Source: Lathyrus oleraceus (Eukaryota; Streptophyta; Magnoliopsida; Fabales; Fabaceae). Taken from it: a stretch of DNA of 64,000 nucleotides. Each line of letters opens with the position of its first letter. The first letter of the stretch is position 1. The notes under the pieces are model-generated. The model ran no database searches. It was not told the DNA's origin and worked only from the letters and a program-made list of their open reading frames with translations. The stretch lies in assembly GCF_024323335.1 (NCBI RefSeq), contig NC_066581.1:296627536-296691535 (forward strand). The letters are read 5' to 3'. The translations under genes were made by a program, and so were the position numbers. Shown in pieces: positions 1-11,584 of the stretch.

Positions 1-390
1 TTTTCCTATTGAGAATGGTCACATGGAATGTTGAGATGGTAATTTGAATTTTATAGGTTCATCTACTGAGGTTTATTGGTATTCTATGGGGATATTGATT
101 GCAAATGAGAAACATGATATGCATGTTACATGTCATGTATGCTTTATTTTCATGATGTATGAATATTTATACGACCATATGGATGTCATTCACAAGGTAG
201 AGTTTCTGGTATGGAGGATACTTTGACTAGTCACTAACTATACCAAAGAAACTATTATTCATGAGAATGATGTATATTACCACCATTATTGAGGATTTCA
301 CACTGATCCTGTCGGGGAGGAAGGATATTCTGGGGATAGGCCAAAGAGAACAAGATACTCAGGACGGACGAGAGAAGACAACAAATCCTA
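1..390. other. Unassigned AT-rich sequence left of the minisatellite
   Basis: No coding region, RNA gene or named repeat is recognisable. By position it is probably the outer part of the 3' UTR of minus-strand element C. The last 30 or so bases (about 362-390) already look like a decayed unit of the minisatellite that follows. Confidence 0.4.
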
Positions 391-1196
391 GACGGACCAT
401 AGATATTGGAAAAGATTCTGGACGGACCAAAGATACTGGAAAAGATTTTGGACGAACCCGAGATACTAAAAAAAATTCTGGACAAACCAGAGATACTGAA
501 AAAGATTCTGGATGGATCAGAGATACCGAAAAAGATTTTGGATGGACCATAGATACTAGAAATGATTCTGGATGGGCCAGAGATACTGGAAAAGATTATG
601 GACGGACCATAGATACTGGAAAAGATTCTGGACGGACCAGAAATACTGGAAAATATTCTTGACAGATCAGAGATACTGGAAAAGATTCTGGACGGACTAG
701 AGATACTAACAAAGATTTTGTACGGACAAGAGATACTGGAAAAGATTCTGGATGAACCAGAGATACTGGAAAAGATTTTATGGACCAAAGATATTGGAAA
801 GATTATGGACGGACTAGAGATATTGGAAAAGATTCTAGACGAACCAGAAAAACTGAAAAAGATTTTGGACGGACCAGAGATACTGAAAAAGATTCTGGAC
901 GGGCCAGAGAAACTTGAAAAGATTCTGGAAGAACCAGAGATACTAGAAAAGATTCTGGACGGGCCAGAGCATGTGGAAAAGATTTTAGACGAACCAAAAA
1001 TAATGAAAAAGATTCTGGACGGACCAGAGAAACTAGAAAAGATTCTGAACGGATCAGAGATATTGGAAAAGATTCTGGACAGACCAGAAATACTGGAAAA
1101 TATTCTGGACGGACCAGAGAAACTGGAAAAGATTCTGGACTGACCATAGAAACTGGAAAAGATTCTGGACGGACCAGAGATACTGGAAAAGATTTG
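391..1196. repeat. 30-bp tandem repeat (minisatellite), about 27 units
   Basis: The unit reads approximately gacggaccagagatactgga followed by aaagattctg, 30 bp in all, repeated head to tail with point changes and a few short indels. Because 30 is a multiple of three and stops are rare in the unit, long open frames appear on both strands, including a 342-codon minus-strand frame rich in SGPSRIFSS-like decapeptides. I regard these as by-products of the repeat, not genes. The array lies on the far side of the conserved post-pol hairpin block of element C, so it sits in that element's 3' UTR, where Ogre-like elements are known to carry variable tandem arrays. Confidence 0.9.
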
Positions 1197-2068
1197 GGTA
1201 CCTTCGTGTCTTACCTCTGCCCATGTCTGTTGGGAATCTGCATGAATTACCCTAGTCACAAAGTTATGAAGCAGTCTTAACATCTGAAGATCTCAAACTG
1301 GCTTGCCCCAACATCTTGAAAATGTATCCTCTCGATTAACCATCTCTGGGAGTGATTGACCTCTCATGGTCTTGAGATGGCCTGCCTTAATATGAGCCTT
1401 GAAGTAACTTTCCCATGTGTGGCTGATTCAGAGAGATTTGTCGAATCTCAACGTGATTATCCCAAATTGACTGAATTATGAAGAGATTTGTGCTTCAGAG
1501 ATCAAACAATGTCCAATCTTTCCGTTGTAAGCTTTCTTGATGTCAAATGCCTGTTCGGCAGTAAAAATGCTCATTTTGGAAATGATAATTGTAATGCCAT
1601 GCTCATGCAAGTTTTGAAACTCAAGTATGTTCACCGAGATTATGACATATAATGAATGAATAACTAGTTAGAATGCCATATCAGTATCAATGCAGACGAC
1701 AAACAAATCTTTAGGAGTCAGCTTTGACGTGATCTTACCATAATATGCTTTCAAAATAAACCCTACTTCAATTAGGTCTTTTAAGGGTTGTAACGTGGCT
1801 GGTTCATGGTTTCAGAAAGAAAGGATATACAACTTAAAACCTATTCTAACCCACTCGTTCTCCGTGATATTCTCCAGTCATACGTTCAATTAGCTGAAAC
1901 AAGCATTCATCTTTCATAAATGGACTTTGGATATTATTAATGATGATTAAGGAACCCAATGAGATTTTGGAGCGATAATCACTCACCTTCGACTTTTGTT
2001 TGCAGCCACACAAATTTTCTCGTGCTGAGGATTTTTGTTATTGATCCTCTTTCTTTGTTTTGCTTTCC
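1197..2068 (-). other. Degraded non-coding interior of element C
   Basis: No frame with recognisable gag, protease, reverse transcriptase or integrase motifs is visible. The stretch lies between the minisatellite and the hairpin block, so it is most simply the proximal 3' UTR of a minus-strand Ogre-like element. I see nothing more specific. Confidence 0.4.
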
Positions 2069-2170
2069 CTTATTTTTCCTGGACTGGTCCTTTGGGTTTG
2101 CAGTCCACCAAGACACCCTAACTTTTTCCTAAGCCAATATTGATTTCAAGCTTTTGACTTAGCGGGCTTT
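2069..2170 (-). other. Conserved post-pol 3'-UTR hairpin block of element C
   Basis: Two stem-loops match the blocks just downstream of pol in E1 (41688-41881) and E2 (58125-58201). The first has arms TGGACT (2080-2085) and AGTCCA (2102-2107). The second has arms CTAAG (2129-2133) and CTTAG (2158-2162). The linking text, of the type ccaccaagacaccctaac followed by a T-run and cc, is also recognisably shared. It shows that an Ogre-like pol once lay to the right on the minus strand and has been lost. Confidence 0.7.
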
Positions 2171-3430
2171 TCTTTTGCTTTTGATTTTTATCATCCTTTA
2201 CTTGGTATTAGAGAAAATCCTGTGATATTCGCTTACTTGATTTTTTGCAAGGGCCGTGACTGTCTCACTCCTTTTGTATGTAAGGGACAACCATTCTAAA
2301 TTTGTGATTCGATCCTCTTGAGAGTGATATGATATGACCGATCCTTTGATGGGATACTCTTCTTTCCGAAATTTGAACGCAAGGTCAAACTAGGTGAAGA
2401 CTACCTTGCCACTGGTTAAAATTGAGGGTTTTATGTACAGAAAGAAACTCCTACTTCAAGGCCCAAAGGGGTTGACTAGGGATTATCTTCCTTATATCTC
2501 CAGTGTTTAGGAATTTGAAACAATGTCTTACATCATCAGCGAGGTTTTATTCAAAAACATACGAATAGCGATCTCGTGCATTTTAATTGCATAATTCTCT
2601 TTAGATTTTGCTTGAAAAACAATTTGATACCGATAAGCAAAATATGAGTGAACACAAACGGATTTAATAAAAACATGCATGTTTATTTGATTATTATTAT
2701 CATCATAAAACCACACAAGTTTTACAAATGAACAACACTTTAACAAACATGAAATGATTACAAATGACACATGATTGAACAATCTAATGTTGCGAAGTCT
2801 GACATACTTAATCTGTTTAGGCACCATTGCCCCAACATTAATTAGTATAGGTAGTAGATGTGCATAAGACATAGGAACTGGATCATGGCGAGGACATCTC
2901 TCTACTTGATCGTTGTTTCCTTTGCTGATTTACTTCTGCTTCAAATTCTGATTACCTTGGGCATGCCTTTGATGTGGCAGGAGATACTATTCTTGAGGAA
3001 GAATCAGTAGAACGCCTGCAGTTACAATCTTTTGTATGTTACCCTTCTCCAGGTTGTCTTCAGGTTATTCATCAATTGCAACCTGATTTGGGAAATTTGT
3101 TGTCATGCTATCTAAGAATAGCCCCAATACCAAGTCATCTCTGTCTTGATCGTTATTAAAATCCCTCTTGCATACATTGCTCTTACTCTTTTCCATGATT
3201 TTTTGATGACAAGTGTCAGCAAATCATTGTCTTTCTGGCGGAGGAAAGGACGAGGTGAGTTTTTTCTGGTTGGCATGCATGAGATACAAATGAATGCATA
3301 TGTTATGGATGGAAATCAAATAATTATGAGACATCCATAGATTCAAAGCATTGGTGGCGTCATAACTCAGGTTCGAAATTCCAGCATATATACAGAAATG
3401 CAAAAATGATATGCAATAATATATGATAAC
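2171..3430 (-). other. Degraded interior of element C, pol missing
   Basis: In E1 and E2 the corresponding place is filled by several kilobases of gag-pol. Here only about 1.3 kb of AT-rich sequence separates the 3'-UTR block from the leader, with no RT, RNase H, integrase or protease motif in any frame. Short frames at 2528-2872 and 3224-3703 show no family resemblance. This is either a large internal deletion or a non-autonomous derivative. Confidence 0.5.
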
Positions 3431-3954
3431 AATATAAAATAAAACAGGTAATCTGTGTATATTGCTTGATGCATGATCAAAGGTTCGACATATCCATGAG
3501 AAAAAATGTATGTAGGGTCTATGGTTTCCTATAGAAAACCTCATATCCCCCTCATAGGTGTGTACTATGCTCCAAAGGTGGTCCCTAAGAGGTCTCCATG
3601 AGTCATCGACTCGAAAAGAAAATACCCTGCCGTAGCAAATTCTCGTAGGACAAAAGTACTTCCAAGTGAATTTAGTCTGGGTATGGTTCTCGTGACAACC
3701 CAACGCGCGAAACGCAGGTGTACAAGACTATCCACGAGTCTATCCTGTGTGTGTACTAAGCTCGGGTGTAGAGCTTCACTTATGTAACATCACCCCAACC
3801 CAACAACAACAAATATAGATATCCAACATATAATGAATATTTAAAGTAATAAAGAATGCGATAAATAAAGCGAGTAAATCATAAAGATAAGCACCTCAAG
3901 AAAATGGAGAAGCAAACAAAACTAGGCTCGACTCCTACCTATCTAAACAAAGAC
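3431..3954 (-). other. 5' untranslated leader of element C
   Basis: The stretch around 3690-3830 resembles the leader of E1 at 49780-49940. Both carry the order ctcgtg, tatccac, tgtgtac, gggcttcact or gagcttcact, then a run of cccaac or ccaccc, next to the primer site and 5' LTR. This places the leader of the minus-strand element immediately left of its primer-binding site. No ORF is recognised. Confidence 0.6.
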
Positions 3955-3972
3955 CCCCTAGTAGAGTCGCCA
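3955..3972 (-). other. Primer-binding site (tRNA-Arg type) of element C
   Basis: Plus-strand text cccctagtagagtcgcca matches 15 of 18 positions of the E1 site tccccagcagagtcgcca, which has the form of a tRNA 3' end (…CCA) read on the plus strand. It lies two bases outside the LTR edge, as expected for a minus-strand element. Confidence 0.75.
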
Positions 3973-4317
3973 GTTGAAGCTAGGGAAACTCAAGAAGAGA
4001 TCCCTAATTGCAAGCTATCCCTAGCAAAACCTCCAGCTGAAGCTAGTGGAAATATACCCAAATGTATCGCACGTTTAAACATACAACAGAGTCGTCATCA
4101 AACTTTATTTATTCCCGAAGGAAAGGGAAAACATAGATAAAACCCAGGTAAATATAAATATGGGTAAGAAAGTCAGTTATGCCAAGGGAATGTATTAACA
4201 CCCCTAACATATATTGTACTCAACGGGAACCGTTTTGATTGTTCTTACTCGAATGAGTGTTATATCTAAAGGATTTCTCGCAAAAAGAATAAGGGAAAAA
4301 AGAAAGGAATAGATAAA

Positions 4318-5975
4318 GTGCTCGGTGAGGATTTGGACCCTCATGCCTATGTATCCTTATAGTGAAATAAGTAATTCAGAGCTCCGTAGTTCGTAAAACT
4401 AATGATGGGAGGTGAAAAGAAGTTGTGATAAAGGTATGGTCTGAACCAAATAATTGTATTGTTTGACTCCAAAAATGGATTAAATCTGAACCCAAGAGTA
4501 AAGGTGGTATAGCCTATGATGTGGAGGAACATGTGCATCTCTACTGTATTGTCATAACCAAAAACAAATGAATTAGGTGTTTGGCATCAAGGCAAACATC
4601 TCTCGGCTCACAAGCAAACACAAGATGGAGCTCAAAGAGATATTGTATTTGGCTCAAAGATAACAGTATATCACATGGAGTGAATGAAGGTAGAAGGTTT
4701 TGAATGAATCATGACGATGAATGGAGGATAAGAGTAACATAACCAAAGTCAACTAAATGAAGGATTTGGTAAGAGTGACTGAATGGTATGATTTGGAACC
4801 AAAGGTAAAGGTATATTGGAATCCATAAGAGAAATGGTATTCGCAACCCAAGAGCAAAGGTGGTATAGACTAAGATGTGGAGGAACATATGCATACCCAT
4901 TGTATTATCATGACCAAAAGGATGAATTAAGTGTTTAGTTCCATAGCAAACATCTCTTGGCACAAAGGTAGACAAGTGTCCTAAAAGGGTATATATGGAA
5001 TTCCAAATAAAAATGGTATTTGGTTTCAAAGAGAGACAATATGTCACTAGGATGAATGATTATGATTGAAGGTAGATGATGAATCATGACAGATATGAGT
5101 GTTGCCCTAAGGCAGAAGAATGAGGAATAAATAGAAATGTGCTCACCAAGGATTCACATCCTCGTGCCTACGTATTCTCACTATGCAATGAGAAAGTAAG
5201 AGCACCCGTAGTTCTTAGAACTATGAAAACAAAGGAAGAAATATTGGGAGTGATGAAAAGTATAACTTGTACCAAAGGGAATGGTGGAAACAAAGAGGTG
5301 TTTACCTAAGCAACAATGACTGACAAGATAAACACAACTTCAAGGGTTGACTTCAGTGGTGAACAATATAACTTGCACCAAAAGACAATGGTGGAAACAA
5401 AGTGAGGTTTTCCTAAGCAACAAGGACTGACAAGACAAACACAACTTCACTTTAAGGGTTGACTGCAGTGATGAACAGTATAACCGACACCAAAAGATAA
5501 TGGTGGAAACAAAGAGGTGTTTGCCTAAGCAACAAGGACTGACAACACAAACAAAGATTCAAGGGCATGGTTGCGGACATCCGACTAAGCTTCCTAAAAG
5601 GATATGTATGGGACCCAAAGGAGAATGATGATTGGTATATCACTGTAGGGAACAAGCAATTTGAAACCAAAGAATGGTATATTGAATCCATGAAGGAAGT
5701 AAACTCTGAACCAAAGAGTAAACACGCGTATTAGCCAAAAAGTAAGGAATAAAGTGTTTGACTTTAAGCAAACATATCTTGGTTCACAAGGTGGACTCTG
5801 ACTATTTCATCCTAAAAGAATGTGCATGGAATCCAAAGAAAAATGATATATGATATCAAAAAGATGGTATTGATTGATGAATGGACAACAAATAAGGTAG
5901 CTCGCAAAGAATCTGAATCCTTATGCCTACGTATTCTCACTGTGCAATGAGAAAGTAAGAGCTTTCGTAGTTTAT
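4318..5975. repeat. Three diverged copies of a block inside LTR C
   Basis: A block of about 80 bp, containing gcctacgtattctcact and ending gtagttc, recurs at about 4318-4395, 5138-5220 and 5895-5975. The text between copies is also partly related (for example catctct-gg-caca and ggaatcca-aa-aatgg). The LTR therefore appears to have grown by duplications of roughly 0.75-0.8 kb. Confidence 0.65.
5259..5572. repeat. About 108-bp tandem repeat, 3 units, inside LTR C
   Basis: Units start near 5259, 5366 and 5477. Each contains aatggtggaaacaaag, then cctaagcaacaa, then gactgacaa, and ends in a gggttgac-type sequence. The units differ by point changes and small indels. Confidence 0.75.
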
Positions 5976-7998
5976 CCCATTACGAACGAAACAAAGAAGC
6001 AAGAGACTGAGGCAAGAGAAATGATATATGATAATGCAATATGAAGAACACTTGGCAGTAACTTGATATGAACCACACTAAAGTCTATGAGTAAAGGTGA
6101 ATACGATGAGCAGCTGGGACATTCGTCCCGTACCCAAAGATATTCAGAATGAGTTAATAGAATTCTCCACTCTCATTAATTCTTTACTAGTTAAGGCTCG
6201 TGGCGAGTGATTCTCATCATAAATTTCAAGTTATTGGAAAAGAATCGTTGTTGCTCCTTGTGATGATGAAGACTTTATCAATCATTTGATTTGAATTGCA
6301 CTAAAGTGTATGAACAAATGCGAATACCTTGACCAACTGGGTCATTCATCCCGTACCCAAGGATATCCTAGACAAGGATATAAATTCTTCACTCTCATCA
6401 TTCTTTGTTACTTAAGGCTCATGTCACACAATTTGAATCTTGACTGACAAGCTCTTGAAGAAACACATTTGATATGCTTTGTATAATCCACTGCTTGATT
6501 TGTCTGGGATGCCTTGCATGAAAGTCTGAACTTGAGGCCTTAAGATCCACAGCTTTGCATAAATAGTCTTATTAATTGATCAAGAGACTTTTGATCACTT
6601 GAATAGACAATGAGATTATACATGAATCAAAGGATTTAGTTAATCAAAATTTCTTTTGATAAACTTGAATCAAAGGGATCGAATTAAATTGAAAATTATG
6701 TACAACCTAATCTAAAGGTCAATGAAAATGTACAAATCCTAATTAAGGGATCATGCAAAATTTTGGATCACATTAACAATCTACTTAATATCACATGAAA
6801 AATCCATTAAAATGATCAATTATTCTAAATTAAACCCTAATGTGAGGGAACATGAAAATCTAAAATTAAACCCTGGGGTTAAAATGATCAAGTCACCTAG
6901 GGAAGCAGTTAGGAAATCGAAACTAGAATTAAAATCTAATTAAAATTAATTATTCTAATTAGAACAATTAATCCTAATTAAAAATTAATATTAAAATCCT
7001 AATTAAATTATAAAAAATACTAACATGTTAATCAAATAAATCCTAATTAATTTTCTAATTAGCCTAATAAATCAACAATTAAGAAAGCTAAAACAATTAA
7101 CCAAAAATTAACAAAAAACAATTAAAAGGATGGGCTTCAGCAGAGAGCATGGCCCTGAGCCCAAGGATTTCAGCAGTGGGTTGGACTATGAATTAATGCA
7201 CATGGGGAAATAAAATGAGAGGCTTAGAACACCATGCTCTCAAAGCTTACGCTTCTGTTTCCGTCTCCTCTCCGCCGCGCCGGTGGTTTCCTCGACGGCG
7301 AAGATTTTGCAGAATTCAAAAACTTGACCATAAAACTCTCCCTCTGCACGTCCTCAATCTGAATCCAACATCAATTTAACCTACTTCGGCCTCTAATGTC
7401 CTAACCGGACCAAAATATGTATGAACCCTAACCTAAAGAATCATAAATTAAATTGTTATGGTGAACGATTAACTGACGAGACCTTAGGGGTTCTACTCGA
7501 CGCATCTCAAACTTTCGCGATAGCCTACCTACCGAAGTAGTTCTAATGACTCTTCAACAACAATGATAATACACGAACCAGAGATCTTCAAGCTCCTTAG
7601 GTGCTTTTTACTCTAAACTCTCTCTATTTCTTCTATTTCTATTCCTTCCCTTCTACTACTCTTGCACGTCTTCTTCTTCTTCTTCTCTGGTTCTTCTGTT
7701 CTTGTTGTCGATCAGTGAGAATCTGAGAGTCTTGATGTGTGAAATCGTGCGTACAAATTCGTGACGAGTGAAATACTAGCTGATGCAGTTTTCTGTTGCG
7801 TGAGTTGATTGTTTTTGCGTGCGTGTAAGTAGAGAGAGAAGGTTTAGCTCTTGTTGTTTCAGAGTTTCAAGGCGAGGCTCTGAGCAACAATGCGGAAACG
7901 AGCTTTGAAGTGAGGTTGAGAGAGATAGCCACGAGATAGAAGAGATTGTGATTCTGTGTTGTTGTGAGTGAAAAAACAAATCCAGTGAGGAATGCCCT

Positions 7999-8006
7999 AA
8001 TTTATA
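7999..8006 (-). promoter_or_regulatory. Putative TATA box of LTR C
   Basis: On the minus strand the sequence reads ctctataaatt. It sits in the middle of the LTR and is followed on the minus strand by a purine/pyrimidine-biased leader, as in the other LTRs of this window. Confidence 0.5.
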
Positions 8007-9946
8007 GAGTTTAAAATCAGTTTCCAAATGCGCTCGAAATTAGGCTGAAATACAGTTAGTTAGGGTTGGTTAGTAATGCAATGGTTCTGTTATGGAATGA
8101 AGTTGAAATGATTTTATTTGGAATTTGAGATTAATGAATTTATGAGTTTGAAATTAATCCCATTTGAATTTAAGGTAAATTTCAACTGAGGTTAATGGAC
8201 GGGATTGATTTCTTACAGAATGTAATTCCACTCAACGCTTCTGTTAAAGCAAACCCAGTTAGGAAAATTAGTTGGATTCGATTGCTTGCATCAGTTTTGT
8301 TAGTTAGTTGGGTTTACATGTTAAGGTGGAAAACCAGTTGAGCAATGCACTGAATTAAACTGAATCTATCAGGAATTCAACTTTGAAACTTCCTGATTTT
8401 CTTGTTAATGCAGGTTAATATATTCTGATTTGAGCTGTTTGTGGACTTTGCAGGTTGGAAAAGCAGGAATATGCAAGATGGGGACTGATATTGCAAAACC
8501 AATGCATCTGGTTTTGGTCAATGCTATCATGGGCCAAGTGATTAGGATAGGTTAATTAGTTGATGTATCTTAGGTTAGGCATTAGTTTAGGTTCATTTGG
8601 ATGTAAACTTGTAATGTATAATGCACGATCATGGATTTATGTACATGAAACATTTGTAAATGCAAATTAGCTTTTGAATGGAAAGTTAAAAATCGAGTAA
8701 AAATGGAAATTTGGTAGGAATTAGAATGTATCTATAAATGAATGAAAAACAAGAATGGCACATGTTTATGAATGGCAATGTTTATGAATGGAGTTTGTAA
8801 AATGAGAAACCTTTATGGAAAGTGTATGATAGAAGATTTTCATGTATTGAATGGATATTGGAAAACATGTTTGAAAATTGAATTTGAATGGAATGCACCA
8901 AAGGATGGAAAAAAGATAAATGTTTAATGAATTTGAATATTTTGCTAAACAAAAATGTGAATTAGACCCGATGCAAATGATCAATGATGCCACAGTCAAA
9001 TGCACCTTTGACTGGATGGTTGACTTTGGTCAACTTGGTTGACCAAAAAGTCAACATTTGATCAAAGTCAACTATGAATCTTGAATTAGGGTTTTCATGT
9101 GTAATGAAAACAAGACATGATTCAAATGAAACAATTATTAATGTTTAAGCAACAATGAATGAATCAATCGAGCCAATACTTAAATGAATCAGTCATCCCT
9201 GACCATCTGCACCATATGAATGAATTAAGACCTATGGGCCTATGCATTTGCCAATACCAAAAGACCTATACCTTGTGTGACACGGTCTATACCTTGTGTT
9301 AAATATGATGCACATATGGATGCTTGAGACAAGCTATGAATAATATGAAATCTCAAACATGTAGCCATGTAAATTTGATGATGGATGATGCATGATATGA
9401 TAATTAAACATCTCTCCCCTTTGAATTAGGGTTTCCAATAGCACAAGATGAAAAGTCAAGCCATAAGGCATAATAGGACCACATCTTACCTTATTAGGTT
9501 TTGATGAGGCATACCCTTCAATTAAGGTCTTTGAATCAATTAAGATGCTTCACAAGAAAATCTCTAATGTATGAGCCCTCAATTATGGTTTAGATATCCA
9601 AGACAATGCCCAAAGAGTATCCATAAGTTACCATAACCATATCATCAAGAAATTAGGGTTTGAATGACCTGAGGAGTGCCATGATGAAGTCTCCTTGAAT
9701 CCACATCTCAAAGATCATACAAATTAGGGTTTCACTTCCCCTATGACCAGATGAAGAGCCAAGTCAAACTTCTAAAGTTTAATCCACACATAAGCCCTAG
9801 TTTTTCAAGCCACATGCTTTGAATCTATGATGATCAATTCTGAATGAATGATGCATATTAATAAGACATGAATATGTACATATGAATCTCATGTCAAGGA
9901 TTGAATGAAAAAATGAAAAAGGGATGACAAATTTTGGGGTATAACA

Positions 9947-10200
9947 ACTATGAGTTACGATGATTGGGAAATCAAAATAGTTTTGGGAGATCAAGGAATC
10001 TCTATAGATATCCTCAATATGGATGCATTTGAGAGGCTCCACCTCGACCCAAATGACCTGAAAGCTTTGAAGAGATCACTTGTTAGGTTCTTTGGGGAGC
10101 GGGTGCAGGTGAAAGGCTACTTAACACTGAATACCATCTTTGGAATAGGGGAACAAGCCTAGTAGATTAAGGTTGGGTATCTAATTATAAATGTCCCATA
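9947..10200 (+). pseudogene. Ty3-gypsy protease (retropepsin) fragment, N-terminal part
   Basis: The frame from the ATG at 9950 encodes a stretch with GDQGISIDILNMDAFERL, which I recognise as the active-site region of a plant Ty3-gypsy retropepsin. The usual acidic-T/Q-G-S-S motif is changed here to DQGIS. Two adjacent stops (TAG TAG, 10160-10165) follow GIGEQA. The same frame resumes beyond the inserted copia-like LTR at 11585. The rest of this element is missing on the left, where LTR C begins. It is a decayed remnant with no expected activity. Confidence 0.75.
10122..10200. repeat. 79-bp direct repeat, left copy, flanking LTR S1
   Basis: Positions 10122-10200 and 11585-11663 are identical except for ggggaac versus ggcgaac. 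A typical Ty1-copia insertion duplicates only about 5 bp, so this duplication is atypical. Confidence 0.9.
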
Positions 10201-10553
10201 TGTAGGAGAATTGCCATCCAAGGCGCAGCGGAATTTAAAAATTTCTCCATTTAGTGATCCTTACGAATGGGCATGATTAGTGATAGAATCGTTACCTCTT
10301 GTGGCGATTCAAACCTTTGGTGCAGATCTCTGATAATGATCAAAACCTTTGATACAGATCCACAGGGCGATCACGAACGTTGAACGATGACAACGTCTCT
10401 ACTCAGTCCACACGAACGGATTCCTTCAATCGCAGTGCTAGCTGTTATGAATGAAGGCTTTGAGTGAGAGAAAGAGGGAAACAAAATTCCAAGTCTCTAC
10501 TTGAATTTCTGTCTGAGTGGATTGGAGTGACAATGCTTCTACCCAAGGGGTTC

Positions 10554-10561
10554 TATTTATA
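10554..10561 (-). promoter_or_regulatory. TATA box of LTR S1
   Basis: The plus strand reads ggttctatttatagaacc, a near-palindrome, so the minus strand has tataaata. The equivalent in S2 is at 63497-63504. Confidence 0.65.
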
Positions 10562-11029
10562 GAACCACTTGTGTGGGCTTCAAGCTAAAAAGCCCACTTA
10601 AGTGTATTTTGGCCCATATCTTATAATATGCCCAAAATCACTTAAGTATTTGGTACCTTACCATATTTCGTCTCCCACTTAAGTGCACCGTATCTTACGG
10701 TGTTCCTTAGTTACTCTATCTCTCATCAATCCGTCCTTTGTGTGTGACCCTATAGGTTTTCGCAGCGTTGGCAATTATATTAAATCACGCATTTAACATA
10801 ATAAACAGTGAGCGGTATCTAGCAACACATCACTGCTACCCAAGTCACGAAAATGTCATGTGATCTGACAAAACCTCCTGTGATAATAATTATGTGTATA
10901 ATTACCCCTTTGCCCTTATGTCTATATTGAACACAAGGTATAGACCGTGTCACCCTTGTCCAATTCAATATTGAGCCCATAGACATTTATCCTGTTACGC
11001 ATGATTGGCAAATTCCATCTAGGACATTC

Positions 11030-11281
11030 ATGTCCCTCAGCATGCTTCGTGGAGTACCCATCAACCGTCTTTATGGTTATCCAGTTACGGACAACGTTGG
11101 ATCAGCAATAAAGCACTCGACTCTACATCTAGGATCCATAGTGGTTTCAGGTCGAAGAGTGGTATACACTATTATCACCATGAGAATAACTTATGACACT
11201 TTGCATAACTTTCTATATAGTATTCTCATAGCGGGTCAATCCGGTATAAATATTACTCCTAATATTCATACCTATGTTTAA
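11030..11281 (+). CDS. Conserved 83-codon ORF antisense within copia-like LTR
   Basis: This is an open frame from ATG to TAA on the strand opposite to LTR transcription, starting MSLSMLRGVPINR. The same frame in S2 differs by a single residue (R to C). I count four nucleotide differences, of which three are silent. I recognise no domain, signal peptide or membrane segment, and no promoter is evident. It may simply be a conserved LTR sequence that happens to be open, so I list it as hypothetical. Confidence 0.3.
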   Translation: MSLSMLRGVPINRLYGYPVTDNVGSAIKHSTLHLGSIVVSGRRVVYTIITMRITYDTLHNFLYSILIAGQSGINITPNIHTYV

Positions 11282-11584
11282 GACTTGATAACTCTTTATC
11301 CATGATCCATGAGATGTGATCATCAGTCTACAAACATAATAGTCTCAATGCTTTAATATTATCCCACTTCACATTAAAGCTCGACTACAGATACTTTAAG
11401 AACAGTGCCCTTATGTTTAATGTGTTCTCATGATTAAGTCACACTTAATACATTAAACGGACTATCTATTCTAGGGACTTTATTAATCAACCATAATAAA
11501 GAAAATGCCTTTTATTATTAATAAATAATTCGATACAAGTACCAAAAGTATTGGCCTCTAGGGCGTACACCAACTGTAGGAGAA

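Larger units (their letters stand above)
3975..9946 (-). mobile_element. Ogre-like LTR of element C, about 5.97 kb
   Basis: The left edge (tgaagc...) abuts the primer site. The right edge ends ggggtataaca, so on the minus strand the LTR starts TGTTATACCCC and has TG...CA ends. The region near 4080-4220 matches the ends of the E1 LTRs: a gag(t/c)cg(t/c)ca-type motif, then ttatttat-ccc-aagga, then tatgc(c/g)aagggaa, then tattaacacccct. It is much more diverged than the E1 LTR pair, so it is old. It contains several internal repeats (listed separately). No gene is seen in it. As the 5' LTR of a minus-strand element, its partner would lie off the left edge. Confidence 0.8.
10201..11574 (-). mobile_element. 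Solo Ty1-copia-like LTR S1 (about 1.37 kb)
   Basis: This is homologous over its whole length, in reverse orientation, to S2 (62446-63835), whose TG...CA ends and 5-bp target duplication are clear. On the minus strand S1 runs from GTTGGTGTACGCCC to AATTCTCCTACA. A TATA box, ctataaatag, lies inside. No primer site or coding interior follows, so it is a solo LTR. The Ty1-copia (SIRE/Maximus-type) assignment comes from memory of similar legume LTRs and is tentative. It splits a retropepsin pseudogene. Confidence 0.8.

Noticed and set aside
391..1196. CRISPR-like array
   Set aside because: The repeats are contiguous with no unique spacers, and the surroundings are plant retrotransposons.
255..1283. 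342-codon minus-strand ORF and 141-codon plus-strand ORF with regular decapeptides
   Set aside because: They follow directly from a 30-bp tandem repeat, which is open in several frames on both strands at once. No start context or domain supports translation.
2528..3703. ORFs of 114 and 159 codons in element C
   Set aside because: Low-complexity, AT-rich frames without family resemblance, one overlapping the leader homologous to E1.
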